From Psychrobacillus soli (GTDB lineage Bacteria > Bacillota > Bacilli > Bacillales_A > Planococcaceae): 64,000 nucleotides of DNA. Position 1 is the first letter of the stretch, and every line of letters begins with the position of its first letter. The notes under the pieces are model-generated. The model made no database searches. It was not told where the DNA came from and was given only the letters and a program-made list of their open reading frames with translations. The translations under genes and the position numbers were made by a program. The stretch is from assembly GCF_006861775.1 (NCBI RefSeq), contig NZ_VDGG01000018.1, positions 1 to 64,000 on the forward strand, read 5' to 3'. Below are positions 33,619 to 43,700 of this stretch, piece after piece.

Positions 33619-33662
33619 CATTCACGATTGTTTGAATTAACATGAAGCTTTCTAGTACAGGG
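33619..33662. repeat. Right half of a CCCTGTGT element (H)
   Basis: ATTCACGATTGTTTGAATTA then ACATGAAGCTTTCTAGTACAGGG; the left half is lost. It ends 13 bp from the stop of the DUF2075 gene. Confidence 0.75.
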
Positions 33663-33675
33663 TAATTTCTTAAAG

Positions 33676-35322
33676 TTACTCATGTTTTTCAATCGTCTTT
33701 TGATATTCTAATAATTTTTCACGTAATGCTCCGTCACTTGCGTAAATATATAGCCCCCTAATTCCACGCTTCATCAAAATGTTGATGGAATTAAGAACGA
33801 TTTTTTCTTTCGCTTCATTAATATTTTCAATACCTTCTGTACCTGTGTAAGCACCTTTATCCATGTATTTACTTGTATCAATAACAATTTCATCTTTGGT
33901 TGCATCATATTGTACAGAAGGGCCAAGGACAACGCCAACGTAATTTAAATCAAAGCCTTGAATTGTATAAATCGAGCCAGCTTCATTAACTGTCTCTGCT
34001 TTTTCAGCCCATGTGTATTTGGTACTCGTTGTGTTCCACGGCATTTTATATTCACCGGTGGATTCTTTCACGTAATATGTACCTCCATCTTTTTTATGTA
34101 AGTAATCGAAAGTTGATACAACACGACTTAGACCAAATGCATTGTTTTGCTCCTTAATTTTTTCGTGCATATCTTTCATATTTTCAAACACTGTAAATTC
34201 ATAGTTTTTATCTTTCGGAAATGGCTTTAACTTTTTACGTTTAAAAGAGTTAATCCAGTTAATCACATCATCGTTTGCTTGCATACGGAACTGGTTTGTT
34301 AATTGGTATTCCTCATGGTAGGTACTAAGCTTCTTTAATTGCTGTAACGTTGCTGCACCCCATAAACTTTTCAACTTTAACACTTGATCCTGATCATAAA
34401 TAATGACAACTATTTTAGCTAACTTCAGTAGTTCCTCTAAATGATTGTTACCGTGGAAGTTGTTGTACGTATCAGATTTCGTTAATAATAAATGTGCCTC
34501 ATCCACGAAAATGATATCTACTTTTTTTCTCTCTTTTTGCAACTTATTTACAAGAGGTGTTGGCTTTGCAAAATTCTTCCCTTTTAGATGTTTCACTTGT
34601 TTCGCAATACCTTTGTACGTCTTGAACATTTCTTCATGGTTCACGACTAAATAATTTTCTGTACCAAAAAGATTAGTGGATGCTTCCTCCGCACGTTCCT
34701 GAATCGTATTAAAAATCGAACTTAGCACGACGCTTTTTCCAACGCCAGCCTCACCTTCAATGACTAATAAGCTGCCATATTCACTTGTATTTGCTTTTAC
34801 CTGCTTCTCACAAAATTCGAGTACTTTTTCTTTTAATTCGAGTTGTTCTAGGGATAGTTCTTTAAATGGAGATAATTTAAAAATGTCTTTGTTTTCGATT
34901 ACATGTAACTCATGGTCGACAAGCTTTTGTTCATGCAACTTCTGCCAAAGTTCCTTAAATAATTGTTGATCGTAATATGGCTTGTTGTAGTAGTTGTGGG
35001 TAAAATCACTTGCCGTTTTACTTTTATTTTGAAGAGTATATTTCTCATCACCTAGAAAGTAGTTAATGAGTTTCGTCTCTAAGTGGAACGTTGCCGAACG
35101 ATTAAACTTCTCATGCTTAATGAGATTAATTTGGTCGATATTTTTACGTACTTTTAAATGTGCCTTCATCCGATTTTTAAAATAAACCGTCTCACCTATG
35201 TAAGCTTCCTTATTGCCATTTAACACGTAAATGACTGGATAATTTAAATATTGCTCTTTGTTGTTGATTTGATTAATGCTTTCTTGTTTGAATGACCATG
35301 ATAGTATTTCGATTGCTGGCAA
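33676..35322 (-). CDS. GIY-YIG nuclease-like domain fused to DUF2075 NTPase
   Basis: A 548-residue two-domain protein. Residues 28-110 form a GIY-YIG-like module (VIYVLNGNKEAYIGETVYFK, NRMKAHL). Residues 175-530 are a DUF2075 / schlafen-type P-loop helicase: Walker A GEAGVGKSVV (about 190-200), Walker B IIFVDEAHLLL, then NQFRMQ and a late SIYTIQGFDLNYVGVVLG motif. Such fusions are frequent in mobile and defence regions. No clear ribosome site was noted. Acts in the cytoplasm on DNA or RNA; the target is not known. Confidence 0.82.
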   Translation of the reverse strand: MPAIEILSWSFKQESINQINNKEQYLNYPVIYVLNGNKEAYIGETVYFKNRMKAHLKVRKNIDQINLIKHEKFNRSATFHLETKLINYFLGDEKYTLQNKSKTASDFTHNYYNKPYYDQQLFKELWQKLHEQKLVDHELHVIENKDIFKLSPFKELSLEQLELKEKVLEFCEKQVKANTSEYGSLLVIEGEAGVGKSVVLSSIFNTIQERAEEASTNLFGTENYLVVNHEEMFKTYKGIAKQVKHLKGKNFAKPTPLVNKLQKERKKVDIIFVDEAHLLLTKSDTYNNFHGNNHLEELLKLAKIVVIIYDQDQVLKLKSLWGAATLQQLKKLSTYHEEYQLTNQFRMQANDDVINWINSFKRKKLKPFPKDKNYEFTVFENMKDMHEKIKEQNNAFGLSRVVSTFDYLHKKDGGTYYVKESTGEYKMPWNTTSTKYTWAEKAETVNEAGSIYTIQGFDLNYVGVVLGPSVQYDATKDEIVIDTSKYMDKGAYTGTEGIENINEAKEKIVLNSINILMKRGIRGLYIYASDGALREKLLEYQKTIEKHE

Positions 35323-35499
35323 TGTGTGTACCTACTTCCTATGTATCAAAAGAAATAATTTATTATAAAACTCAATTTAAATTCAGAATTTAAACAAAAC
35401 TATATGGTATTATTATATCAAGTTTTCAGGACCATGCGATACATATAATTCTATATTTACCATTATTTTATATAGGGAATTAATTTTGAAGGAGATGGT

Positions 35500-35592
35500 A
35501 TGAAGAAATATATAACTAGAACAGATTTTATTGTTAATCTATTTATTCTAAGTATATTTTGGACAATCATTGATGCTATTTCTTATTTTTAG
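35500..35592 (+). CDS. Small membrane peptide, 30 residues
   Basis: A strong AAGGAGATGGT site precedes the ATG. The peptide MKKYITRTDFIVNLFILSIF then WTIIDAISYF has a short basic head and one hydrophobic helix, the look of a type I toxin or a small regulatory membrane peptide. It lies between the divergent DUF2075 gene and a membrane-anchored protein. Confidence 0.5.
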   Translation: MKKYITRTDFIVNLFILSIFWTIIDAISYF

Positions 35593-35757
35593 TTATCGAA
35601 TCTTATGGTTTATCAAATACCCCTTCCTTAATTCTTCTTGTCAATTGTAAAAAAATACTTGACTCACACTATTCAAATCTCATGTGTCAAACAATAATAT
35701 ATATGGTATCTCCAACCTTCGATGATATAATTAGTAAAAAAGACTGGTGGTATTTTA

Positions 35758-36327
35758 ATGGATATTTTGTTAACAATTTTACAATTAACTATATTATTTG
35801 GTGGTTGGTTTTTATATTCCTATCTTAAAAAATTGCCTGATCAAGTACATGCAAAAAACTTAAAAGCCTTTGAACTTGATTTAAATAAACAGTTAGAAGA
35901 ATTTAGAAACAAATTAACAACGGATTTAGAGTTAATGAAGATAAATGAATCACAATTACATATTCATAAAACTCAGGAATTTGCTAAATTAGTTGAATAC
36001 CTTTTACTCAATCTGACGGATAAGGACTATGTTAGAAAGTTGGGAACAGACCAAAAAACTCAAAAAGAACATAACAAAAAAATGTTAGATTTAGGCACTA
36101 AATTATTTTTCTTTGCTTCTGATGTAACAGTAAAAAAATTTGTAGAATGGAGAAGATACGGATTAACTGTGAATACACCTAATTATGAATCAAAGCAGAT
36201 TATTATCTTATTAGCAGAACTTATTGTTCTAATAAGAAAAGATTTAGGATATAGTGAAACTCAATGTACAAAAGATGACTTTTTACATATCATGCTTAAA
36301 GATTGGGATGCATATCAAATTTCTTAA
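35758..36327 (+). CDS. Membrane-anchored helical protein, 189 residues
   Basis: One N-terminal membrane segment (about 4-22, ILLTILQLTILFGGWFLYSY) is followed by a coiled helical domain (LDLNKQLEEFRNKLTTDLEL) and a compact C-terminal helical region. GACTGGTGG precedes the ATG. Proteins with this design recur in phage-defence and stress regions, but I do not recognise the family. Divergent from the DUF2075 gene. Confidence 0.6.
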   Translation: MDILLTILQLTILFGGWFLYSYLKKLPDQVHAKNLKAFELDLNKQLEEFRNKLTTDLELMKINESQLHIHKTQEFAKLVEYLLLNLTDKDYVRKLGTDQKTQKEHNKKMLDLGTKLFFFASDVTVKKFVEWRRYGLTVNTPNYESKQIIILLAELIVLIRKDLGYSETQCTKDDFLHIMLKDWDAYQIS

Positions 36328-36480
36328 GGGTAATAATTTGTTATCCTTTTTTAATAACATCAAAAAGGTCTTAAAAGTATTGCGTATATTTTTCATACAC
36401 CAGACCCGATCCATTCAACCCTCTAACCTCTGTCCCCTTTAGTGAGTTCAACGTGTTGCTAACAATAATTTCCCGAAATA

Positions 36481-36522
36481 AAATAAAGCATAAACTTTCC
36501 AAACGGAAGATTTATGCTTTAT
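36481..36522. terminator. Terminator hairpin, copy 2 of the duplicated 42-bp sequence
   Basis: Same as 33367-33408 except for one base (GGAAGA in place of GGAAAA). Confidence 0.85.
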
Positions 36523-36561
36523 GTCACACGACACTGTATGAAATCATATGATTTCGATATA

Positions 36562-36628
36562 TGGAGACGGCGGGACTTCAACCCATGCCTCTCTAAAACG
36601 CTGTCATATCAATGTTTTTAGGCGTTTT
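36562..36628 (-). other. Relic of an ssrA (tmRNA) 3-prime end / attachment site
   Basis: The minus strand reads GGGTTGAAGTCCCGCCGTCT then CCA (36584-36562), close to the T-arm and acceptor end of tmRNA (GGTTCGA..CCCGCC..CTCCA). The adjoining sequence holds GCGTTTT / AAAACGC arms (36595-36628) of the type seen at integrase core sites. No complete tmRNA is present. It marks a likely integration boundary. Confidence 0.55.
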
Positions 36629-36704
36629 TCAGGCCTTTTTAATATCTCTGACCACGGTTTTGACTATGTTTTTTAAAAATTGCTTACGGAGGCAAGAGAA
36701 AAAT

Positions 36705-37688
36705 TTATCCTTTTACTACACTTAACTCATTTTTATAATACTTGTATACCTTTGAAAACATCTCTTCATTATCATTGTCTACTTTGTTACCAAATACAAT
36801 TAAATTAAGTTTTCTATTTTTATAAAAAATTATCTTGTTAAAATACTTAATCACTTCTCCAACTTTATAATTTAAAATAGTTGATATTTTTCTTTCATTA
36901 ACTTGATACATGTAAAGACCATTATTTCCTTGTACAATGCAATTTTTACCATTTATAATCAATTTCACTGGAAAATCATCATTCGGTAATTTAAATGTAT
37001 CAATTATACTATTATCTAATGTATTTAAAACAATTAATCCTTCTACAGCATCTGCGATATATAAATGTAAATTATTTTTATTATATTTTACATCTTGAGG
37101 ATCCTGGAGTTTAATTTTCTCTACAGTAGAGTACCAGAGAGAATCTTTAATCTCTTTATTATAGTAATCTATTCTTAATATTCCCTTACCACGTAATGCT
37201 AAAAAAATTATATTTTCACACAAATCCATATCTGAAATTACATTATTACCTTCTCCAAAATAATTATCTAGGCTTATATCACAAATATATTTAGGTGAGA
37301 ATGGATTAGATATATTAATAACTACCAATCCTCTGTCTTCTGAAACAGCAAATAAAAGCTTACTTTTATAATCGATTTTTATTTTTGTGCATTCAACTAT
37401 TTTTTTCAAATATTGTTCTTCTTTAATTAATTTATCATTTTCTAATTTAAAGCAATGTAGTTGGTTAGGAGTCGTCACATATAATGCTCCCTTGTACCCT
37501 AACATATCATTAATATATTTTTCATCGCTTTGTAACTGAAAGGTATATGTTTTGATATCTTTTCTATAAGGTTTAAACCAATTATTAGGAAGCGGAGTAG
37601 CTTGAATTTCCCCATTAGTATAAGCTGTAAAAACCGTAGAATTATAAACTAGCATAGTTGAAACATAGCCTGGGATATTATAATCCAT
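36705..37688 (-). CDS. LVIVD-repeat beta-propeller protein
   Basis: A 327-residue soluble protein built of beta-propeller blades. LVIVD-type motifs are clear: LLFAVSEDRGLVVINISNPF, FLALRGKGILRIDYYN and LYIADAVEGLIVLNTLDNS. No signal peptide, so it is cytoplasmic. It follows the 140-residue gene by 15 bp and is probably its partner. In Bacillus, LVIVD proteins often accompany toxin-like proteins, for which an immunity role has been suggested; here this is inference. Confidence 0.7.
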   Translation of the reverse strand: MDYNIPGYVSTMLVYNSTVFTAYTNGEIQATPLPNNWFKPYRKDIKTYTFQLQSDEKYINDMLGYKGALYVTTPNQLHCFKLENDKLIKEEQYLKKIVECTKIKIDYKSKLLFAVSEDRGLVVINISNPFSPKYICDISLDNYFGEGNNVISDMDLCENIIFLALRGKGILRIDYYNKEIKDSLWYSTVEKIKLQDPQDVKYNKNNLHLYIADAVEGLIVLNTLDNSIIDTFKLPNDDFPVKLIINGKNCIVQGNNGLYMYQVNERKISTILNYKVGEVIKYFNKIIFYKNRKLNLIVFGNKVDNDNEEMFSKVYKYYKNELSVVKG

Positions 37689-37703
37689 AAATTTGCTCCT
37701 TTA

Positions 37704-38126
37704 TCATAATCGTTTCCGTTTTTTTAACCTCGGAATATCGTCTTCATTTATATATCCCTCGCTAATCCAATAATGTAACAGTTTCTCATCTATTTCGTAT
37801 CCTTTAGTAAAAGGAATTATAGGATAACCATGCCATCTATCAAAATTATTTGTTACAACAGGGAAATATCCAAATTGTTCATTGTTTGTGCCAACTATAT
37901 CGTAGTTTTCTAAAAAACCCCATAGATTATTCTCACTATCTGTCCAAGAGGATCTTTCAGGAGAGTGAACATTATTAAAATCACCATAATCTGCATTATC
38001 AAAAGTCTTCTTTTCTAAATCAAAACTTTTCCATTTATTATAATCATTTCTTGCGTTATGACGATGTTTTTGGATTGATAAATATTGTCTTCTTCCTGAA
38101 AGTCTATTATATTCGAGAGTAGTCAA
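37704..38126 (-). CDS. Hypothetical protein, toxin-domain-like, 140 residues
   Basis: Charged and aromatic-rich with no membrane segment; C-terminal part NNFDRWHGYPIIPFTKGYEI and HYWISEGYINEDDIPRLKKR. The N-terminal LSGRRQYLSIQKHRHNARND is basic. I do not recognise the fold; the sequence style and its tight pairing with a propeller protein recall polymorphic toxin tips with a dedicated partner. No decisive catalytic motif is visible. Confidence 0.5.
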   Translation of the reverse strand: MTTLEYNRLSGRRQYLSIQKHRHNARNDYNKWKSFDLEKKTFDNADYGDFNNVHSPERSSWTDSENNLWGFLENYDIVGTNNEQFGYFPVVTNNFDRWHGYPIIPFTKGYEIDEKLLHYWISEGYINEDDIPRLKKRKRL

Positions 38127-38297
38127 ATTACTTGTCCCCTACCTTATGTAAATTCATACTTTATTTCGTATGATATCTTTATTTAAACTAGTCTTAATTC
38201 TTTATTTAGATTTATTATCTTACTGCTCCCATAAATACATTAACATTCCAAGCATTTAATAATTCCACATAATTATGAAATGAACGAATGTTAAAAA

Positions 38298-39182
38298 TTA
38301 GAAAGAATCTTTACCTATGAGTTCTAATGTGTAATCAATTAAATTATCATAATGGAGAATCTTAATACCACTCGTTCTTTCTTCATTTCTTCGTATTTCA
38401 TAGGCCTTCTCACTACTACACCTATAATGCGCTCTTCTCCCGGCAATAACAATATAATGTCTCCTTGATGAATCGTTTAGATAGAATTCATTTGGTAAAG
38501 ACTGATTAGTTTTAATAGCTTTATTAAATTCTATGGACATATTATTAAAATGTACTTCCAATGTCCTTCTCCAATCATTGACCTGATTGATTCCCTTTCT
38601 ATAGGATTGAGCATAGTCTGCAGTTGTAGATAAAAAAGCATTATCTGACGGGTGTTCTAATTCAATAAATATAAATTCATAACCTCCAGATCCTTTTCCA
38701 ACTAATAAATAATCTACTCGATGCGCTCCTGCCAATGGGAATTCCTTAAATAGATAGGCTTCGTGATGTCCGAAATTGTAGAATTTAAATATAGATGCTA
38801 TCAAAATGTAGTATTCATTTTCGTTTATGAAATTTAACATTTCTTGTTCATTAGGATTTGTATCTAATTTTTTTTGGTATTCGGTACACATAGTTTTAAT
38901 GGCTTCAGAGTCTTTTAACTCTACTATATCCAAGTAATTATTAGGAAAAAGATGTTCAAAATGACGTGCAGCTTTTGGATATTCTCTAAATTTATTTACC
39001 CTTCCAAATCGTTTTCCAGTGAGTTCAGAATCTCTTATTTGTATGTATTTTTCTTCATCATCTATAGATAAAATTCTATAATCTTTTTCTTTATATAGTT
39101 TCAAAATATCCCCACCTAAGTTTAGTCCAAATAGCCCAGTCATCTTACTAGAATCTGGTGTTAAAATAATACAAGTGTACAA
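38298..39182 (-). CDS. sduA: Shedu-type anti-phage nuclease (DUF4263)
   Basis: Up to 294 residues. The C-terminal half carries the DUF4263 PD-(D/E)XK core: D157 in AHRVDYLLVG and E174-x-E176 in IFIELEHPSDN, followed by YRKGINQVNDWRRTLE, RRHYIVIAGRR and GIKILHYDNLIDY, the typical Shedu tail. Single-gene Shedu systems stop phages by cutting DNA. The usual lysine is replaced by glutamate and histidine in this branch. The true start may be internal, for example a TTG after GGTGGGG near residue 27. Single gene in the defence region. Confidence 0.8.
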   Translation of the reverse strand: MYTCIILTPDSSKMTGLFGLNLGGDILKLYKEKDYRILSIDDEEKYIQIRDSELTGKRFGRVNKFREYPKAARHFEHLFPNNYLDIVELKDSEAIKTMCTEYQKKLDTNPNEQEMLNFINENEYYILIASIFKFYNFGHHEAYLFKEFPLAGAHRVDYLLVGKGSGGYEFIFIELEHPSDNAFLSTTADYAQSYRKGINQVNDWRRTLEVHFNNMSIEFNKAIKTNQSLPNEFYLNDSSRRHYIVIAGRRAHYRCSSEKAYEIRRNEERTSGIKILHYDNLIDYTLELIGKDSF

Positions 39183-39227
39183 TATACTTAATAAACTTTA
39201 AATCAATAATTAGAACTCTTAAACTAT

Positions 39228-39250
39228 TAATGTTTCTAACACAGGGTAGC
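39228..39250. repeat. Right end of a CCCTGTGT element (I)
   Basis: TTAATGTTTCTAACACAGGG followed by TAGCTGTTTT, the same end and flank as element A. Confidence 0.7.
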
Positions 39251-39332
39251 TGTTTTATTGTTTTAATTTCCTTTACTTGACTTATTTTATAATTAGAAAT
39301 TCTACTTTTAGTTTCTTTTTAAACATAATCCT

Positions 39333-40008
39333 CTATTCTTTTTTACACAAGATCCACTGAAAAAAATGCTCTTCTATTTCATGTTGAGGAATCCATTCTA
39401 TCAATTTTTTATAACCTTCAGGAAGATATTTCTCAAGCGAGTACAGTCCCTGCTTTTTTAAAATTGAAAATCCTGTTTCTTCAATCATTTTCACCAAATC
39501 ATTAGGTATAAATAATTCACATCGTTCATCAAAACTTCCCTTCATTATCTTCTCCTTATATCTCCACAAAGCGAAATCCACAGATTTGGATTGTTCATAA
39601 ACCTCTGCAAACCTCCCTGAGGGACTGCGAGTTATAAGAGAAAATATTCCATTAGATTCAAGCCATGAATGCATTTTGTGTAGTTGCTCTTTTGGAGCAG
39701 GAAGATAGCCTAATACATTATGACAACTAATAAATGAAAAGGAATTTTCAAAAGTAGATGAATGATAACTCATCTATATCCTTTTCTTCATATTTTAGAT
39801 CTATACTATTAGCATTAGCTTTACAAAACTCGATGTGTTCTCTACTTTTATCTATACCAAGTACTCTTAAATTAAAATTATTATTTAAGAGTCTTGTTAG
39901 CCATCCCCTACCACAACCAATATCTATGGCCTCGCCACAAGTAAGTAAGATAGGAAACTCCTTTATTAAAGAATCTTCAAGTTCGTCATAAAAAGGATCA
40001 AAATTCAC
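39333..40008 (-). pseudogene. Class I SAM methyltransferase, split by a frameshift
   Basis: From the GTG at 40008 (AAGGAG upstream) the first frame carries the SAM-binding motif AIDIGCGRGWLTRLL and GIDKSREHIEFCKANA, then stops. The second frame, opening at 39773, continues with FSFISCHNVLGYLPAPKEQL to the end at 39333. Combined length about 225 residues, normal for such enzymes. A single-base change near 39755 splits it. Substrate unknown. Confidence 0.78.
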
Positions 40009-40161
40009 TTCATCAACTCCTTATATTATGATAAAAAAACTTCGTATAAACAACATGGAAAGCATTACGTATATTTTCAGCTGAACTCATAATAAGGTGC
40101 ATACATACATAAATTCTTATTTTACATAACTCATAGTCAATGAATACAATAAATAGTTTTT

Positions 40162-40670
40162 CTATATCTTTGAGTAATTGTACATCCCTCGTAAATCATT
40201 TACGGATATTTCTTTTGTTATTTCTGCTTTTCTTAATAGAACTTTAAATTGTCTTTTCAACAAATCAGGAGACAAAAGATCTCCCTTGTTATTAGTAAGC
40301 ATATGTTTTTTCCTTCATTCGCTTGCTCTTGTCGTTTTTTATACAAAGACAACTCTTCTATTAATTCTTCTGGCAAATTAATCACGCGTGTAGTTCTACT
40401 TATGAGTACACCCCACTTACGATCAACACTTTTATTGATTGTTATTGTTTCAGCTTTAAGATCTACGTCAGACCAAGTTAAAGCACATAACTCACCTGCT
40501 CTAATTCCTGTCTTCAAAATACAAGAAACTGCAGACCATTTTCTTCATTTTGAAGTACCTCCTGTAATTGAGAAATTTCTTTAACATCCCATGCAGACTT
40601 TGATACCACTGATTTTGTCAGTGATTTAATAAAATCCCAGGAGTACTTTTAAGTATCTCTTGGAACATTG
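40162..40670 (-). pseudogene. Tyrosine recombinase / integrase, decayed
   Basis: Pieces in three frames: SLTKSVVSKSAWDVKEISQL..QNEENG, then TGIRAGELCALTWSDVDLKA (with the first catalytic arginine), then NNKGDLLSPDLLKRQFKVLL and EISVNDLRGMYNYSKI. The second Arg is kept, but its following His is lost. The N-terminal domain is missing. This was the integrase of an ICE- or phage-type element, consistent with the ssrA relic 3.5 kb away. Confidence 0.82.
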
Positions 40671-40733
40671 ATATAACAAGGTTTGTGTATAGAGGTTGAG
40701 TACGCATTTTTATTTACACTCAAGGTATTCATT

Positions 40734-43700
40734 TTAATTTACTCCTGATAATTTTATAAACTTCGAGAAACTTCTAAATAATTTTTTAAAGTCGATATCA
40801 ACTTGAACAAATTCTTCTAAGAACACCGGAACATTCCCAGTCATCTCAAATAGATTAGAACTCTTATCAATACTATATATTTTACTACATATTGCGGCAT
40901 GTAATATAGCACATAAATCTTTTTCTAGTTGTATACGTTCGAAATGTCTATACAATTCTAATTCACTAAAAGCACTATAAAATCCATCGGGTAATGAAGC
41001 AATCTCTACTGGTGATAAACCTTGAGAAATTATAAATTCTCTATCTTCTTCTGATAAATATCCATTTTCGTAATTGCTAAAGTCAGCTTTTTTACTTCCA
41101 AAGTCGTTTTCAGGAACTAATTGAATTAAACTTTCATATTCTCCATTAAATATCTCTAAATTCGAAGTGCTTTTTAAAAGTATTTTATAATTGTACTTTA
41201 ACAATAAACTAAGTGCTTTCTTGGAAAACCTAGAATACAGTAAACTTTCCAAATCAAAATACTCTATCATTTTAGAATAATTATGTGCATCTATTAATTC
41301 ATAAAACTCTTGCCAGACCATTTCATCATTTAACAAGTTTATTTTTTCTGATGTTAAATGGAAGATATTCAATTTTAATTCAGAGTTCTTTAAATATATA
41401 TTTTTAATAAAATACATATATTCTTCAGAATTAAGCATTTCAACATACTGATCCAATATATGCCTAATGCCCTTCTCGGATTTAGATTGAAATGAATCAA
41501 TTATTTCTACGCTTTTTTCAATTTCTAAATAACCTTTTCTTTGAAATAAAAGTAGAGTTTTCCCAATGTTATTTACAGTATAGTCTTTTCTAGCATAATA
41601 ACTTGTAAATAATTTATATACAGAGGGAACATCTATTCTAGTTTTTCTAAATAAACTTAGTCTAAAATAATCCTTAATATAAGATAATAAATTATAGGAG
41701 TCTTCGCTATTAAAATGTTCAATAAATTCCTCCATTGTAAAATTTAAAAATTCATTTTCAGTAAACAATAAACCTAACGTTTTCAATTTATATTTAGTAG
41801 CGCTAAGTATAGAATGAGCAAAAAATGATTTATGGCCATATTCTAATAAAATTGCTTCTACAAAAAATGTTATATCTTCTTTATTATCAATAAAATCGTG
41901 TATTTTTATTTTCCAACTTTGGAACTTCTCGTTATTGTCAACTTTATGAATATAAATCCCAATAAAAAGTTCAATTAATATATCTCTAAAATCAAATTCA
42001 CTTCTATTTAATAATACCTTCTCCACATTTTTAAAATTTATTGGATTATATAGTCCATAAAAATATTTATCCTCTTCTTCTATTTCAGAGAGTAATTCGT
42101 TATAAAATTTTCTTGTATCATAGTAATCATCTGATGTAACATTTTCTAAAACCTTATAGTTTCCTTCTAATACGAAGTCTAACATTCCAAAAAGATAACC
42201 ACTACTCGTTACATCTTCCTCAGAATAGCCATTGAATAACAATGTGTTAACATAAACATATAAAAACTGTTTTAAACTGGAAATATGATCTCTAACCAAG
42301 ATATTTATAATTATTGATAAATCATAGTAATTATAAACTGTTAAGCTATTTGGATTAATCTTATTAAGACTATGTCTTAGCTGCTTATAGAATTCTTGAA
42401 TTGCTTCAATGTCAACAGTTCCTTGTATCCACTCATCAAAAAAATCTATATCAGCATACTTTTTTATAACTGCTACATGTTCATCATGACTAAATTCAAA
42501 AAAGTTATATCTGCTAATATATCTTTTTTCTCCTAGAAGTATTGAATTATATACTTTTCTTTTTATCTCCTGAATAATTTCCTCGACAGTTTCATTTTTA
42601 TATAAATTTATTCTAAGATAGGTATTTAAACTATCATGCATAAGTGTTATTCGATTAAGTTTAATCTCAAATAAATAAGGGTGATCTTTAATAATCTGTT
42701 TTATTAAGACACCTCCATATGTTCCCAATAAATCATCAAATTCCGAACACATAAAGTACGAATTAGAAGTTAAAAAAATTGCGAGAGATTCTTTATTACT
42801 GTAATTATTAGTAATTAGCTCATAATATTCATTAAGATCTTTTAATTGAGGTAACTCAGGTAGAACCTTATATTCCTTATAATGATTAGCTAAAAATCTC
42901 ACTAAGATTGGATATCCCTGCGTTATCCTGTAAATTTCTTCAATGATTTTATATTCAGATAAATGATATTGTTCTGCTAAAAAATATGATGTTTGTTCAT
43001 TATTCCAATTATGTAATTTATACTTCTTCCATTCAACCGCAGTTCTAAGTGGCCTAGAGAAAACAATCACTTTAACATCTTTACTACCCAAGATATTTAT
43101 AAATTCAATAAATCGGCGAAGCTCAATTGAATTATAATTTTCCACATGATCAAGTCCATCAATAACTAGTGTAATTGATCTAGCATTTAATTCGAAAGCA
43201 ATCTCATCTAAACTTTTCTTAGCCAGTTTACTAAAAAGTTCTTTTGTAATATTACTAATGAAATTATCATATCTTAATCTATCTTGATATTGGGGGTCCT
43301 GGTTAGATATCCAAAATCTATAAATTATCTTAGAACTTTTTACTTCTAAATTGTTCACCAAATGACTTTTACCTATTCCTGGTTTCCCTTCAACAAAAAT
43401 CACTTCATTTTCATCAATTTCAATTTTTTGTACTTCTAATGTAGAATCGATTAATTCAGTAGAATATATTTGGATTGGTGGCAATTCATGAATAGCTATC
43501 ACTAATGTCCTTTCATCAAACCTTCGCTCAAAAAACGTTTCTATTAAAGACATTCTTGTTCGATCAATTTCATATAATGATTCGAGCTTATCTCTTATTT
43601 CCTCTCTAGAAATAGAAACAATGTGAACATTATCTTTAAAATAACTTGGGAACCCCATAACACTCGAATTAGGTTCCAAATCTATACTCTTAATAAAAAT

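Noticed and set aside
36562-36628. Intact tRNA gene at the relic
   Set aside because: Only the T-arm and acceptor-like end are visible; no D-arm, anticodon arm or 5-prime acceptor strand.
40178-40584. Plus-strand frames of 67 and 111 codons
   Set aside because: They are antisense to the integrase remnant.
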